This document shows, in pieces, positions 62,996-64,000 of a stretch of 64,000 nucleotides of DNA; the stretch's first letter is position 1; every line of letters begins with the position of its first letter. The stretch spans positions 1,251,700 through 1,315,699 of the forward strand of contig CP036272.1 of the NCBI GenBank assembly GCA_007745635.1, read 5' to 3'. This stretch comes from Stieleria bergensis. GTDB lineage: Bacteria; Planctomycetota; Planctomycetia; Pirellulales; Pirellulaceae. The position numbers and the translations under genes are program-made. The notes under the pieces were generated by a model. The model ran no database searches. It was not told where the DNA came from and worked only from the letters and a program-made list of their open reading frames with translations.

Positions 62996-64000
62996 ATGTT
63001 GCGACCAAGGATTTCTCGTGTTTGGCTGTCAATCATTTGGCTGCTCGGTGGGACGCTGGGGGCAGCCCGCGGGCAAGCTCCTGAGCTGAAGTTTGTGTTT
63101 GACGATCAAAGCCACTTTCTCGGCCGGCTGGTTTCCCAAGATGCAGCCGACGTCAAGCAAGGCCTGTTGAAGCTTCATCAGCAACAGTTCGCTGAATCCT
63201 TGAAGGTTGATCGCAACGCGTTATTGGAAGCCGTTCTACAGCAGCATGCCTCCAACTACGAAGTCCCTGCGGCACAGGGCAATCAGATCGGGGTTGTTGT
63301 CACGCAGGCCGGCAATCGCTATGTGGGCACCATTCAGTCCGGGAAAGAGGGACGGTTGACGATTCGCACTCAGTCCGTAGGCGTTGTCGAACTGCCGCAG
63401 CAAGAGGTGGCGCAGATCTACCCCGTGAGTCGACTGGTCAAGGACATTTACCAATTGCGCTCGGCTAAGCATCGTGTTGATCGTTCGCCGCAATGCGGAT
63501 TCACGCAGCAGGGATTGGTGCTTCATCAGCCGCAGACCTGGGCTCGGATGCGATTTGATTTGCCTGATCGATTTCGCTTGCGTTTGCAAGTCAGTGCAAG
63601 TGCCGATTCGGATTGGGAATTGCTGCTCGGTGACTGGTCTCTGCCGGTCGAAAACCTGTCTGGAACGGTGCAGGTGGGCTCGGTGCCTCGGTCGCCCCAG
63701 CAACAGCAGATGACCAGTGTTCAGGTCTGCCAGGGCAGTGTGTCCTTGGTGCGATCCAATGCCAGCGTCTCGGATGCAGCGGCAATTCCGGTGCAGGCAC
63801 TGCAGGACGCCTCAGGCCAGAACCTGGACGTCGACCTCTATGTCGATCAAGTCAAAGGAACACTGATCGCTGCTGTGAACGGCAAACAGGTCGCTGCAGC
63901 GGAGTTGCAAGATCAAGAACCTGTGCGCCGCCAAGAACTGACACTGCTCAATCACGGCGACACATTAGTCGTCAAAGGCTGCTTGCTAAGTCACTGGGAT
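62996..64000 (+). CDS. exported protein of unknown function, cut by window end
   Basis: The last gene of the operon is open from an ATG at 62996 (with AGGA upstream) to the window edge with no stop: 335 codons are visible. An ATG at 62981 would overlap the previous stop by 11 bases. The N-terminus (MLRPRISRVWLSIIWLLGG) is a signal peptide. The visible part holds a helical segment (about 35-90), a beta-rich region (GNRYVGTIQSGKEGRLTIRTQ) and then a possible beta-sandwich (LRLQVSASADSDWELLLGDW). No family is recognised. It is clearly part of the same transcription unit. Confidence 0.7.
   Translation, partial: MLRPRISRVWLSIIWLLGGTLGAARGQAPELKFVFDDQSHFLGRLVSQDAADVKQGLLKLHQQQFAESLKVDRNALLEAVLQQHASNYEVPAAQGNQIGVVVTQAGNRYVGTIQSGKEGRLTIRTQSVGVVELPQQEVAQIYPVSRLVKDIYQLRSAKHRVDRSPQCGFTQQGLVLHQPQTWARMRFDLPDRFRLRLQVSASADSDWELLLGDWSLPVENLSGTVQVGSVPRSPQQQQMTSVQVCQGSVSLVRSNASVSDAAAIPVQALQDASGQNLDVDLYVDQVKGTLIAAVNGKQVAAAELQDQEPVRRQELTLLNHGDTLVVKGCLLSHWD

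Overview
The window looks like chromosomal DNA of a planctomycete, probably a member of the Pirellulaceae (Rhodopirellula/Blastopirellula-like). This is inferred from gene content and not from a marker gene. It rests on a ResB-CcsA cytochrome c biogenesis fusion, a secreted arylsulfatase, a Tat-exported sugar-isomerase-like TIM barrel, a two-haem cytochrome with a signal peptide, toroid 'squalene-cyclase-like' proteins, a MoxR/DUF58/BatA-type operon, GTG/TTG starts and moderate GC. No rRNA, tRNA or CRISPR array was seen.

Layout. 0.3-12.8 kb, all on +: an FHA protein with a C-terminal membrane anchor, a YacP-type NYN nuclease, serC-serA, an FG-GAP secreted protein, a prepilin peptidase, a membrane-anchored MsrB, gatA-gatB and two unknown membrane genes. 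12.9-14.8 kb: group II intron copy 1. 15.0-25.5 kb: a Tat-exported sugar isomerase, a lipoprotein, hisD-hisC-hisB (-), a GT39-like membrane protein, a di-haem cytochrome and an LplT-like MFS carrier. 25.8-27.7 kb: group II intron copy 2, same length as copy 1 (1,918 bp), opposite orientation. 28.0-33.0 kb: thrC, dapB and a small Cys-pair protein (-), then lspA and a hisN-like phosphatase (+). 33.3-45.7 kb: unknown envelope proteins, a remarkable HTH-acidic-membrane protein, the ResB-CcsA fusion, a bile-acid-symporter-like carrier, a GspE/PilB-type ATPase and a HAD phosphatase. 46.0-50.0 kb: the translation/secretion cluster ffh-rpsP-trmD-rplS-yraN, with no rimM. 50.2-64.0 kb: a sulfatase, then a tightly coupled operon moxR - DUF58 - BatA-like - vWA/GATase-like - giant coiled-coil membrane protein - toroid protein - secreted protein, the last running off the window end.

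The genes supply serine, histidine, lysine/threonine and tRNA-amidation functions. Monofunctional hisB and the nearby hisN-like phosphatase fit one histidine pathway. CcsA/ResB would mature cytochromes such as the one at 22.4 kb, and LspA would process lipoproteins such as those at 16.4 and 36.2 kb. Prepilin peptidase and the PilB-type ATPase belong to the same kind of machine.

The most unusual structure is a family of about 85-bp double-hairpin repeats (at least six copies) with a longer, roughly 280-bp form. Both group II introns sit at the same internal position of this repeat, and the right-hand one lies in a tandem array of three. Other items worth following are the mutually exclusive hairpins in the hisD leader, a 22-bp x 4 tandem repeat between thrC and lspA, and the MoxR-vWA-toroid operon.
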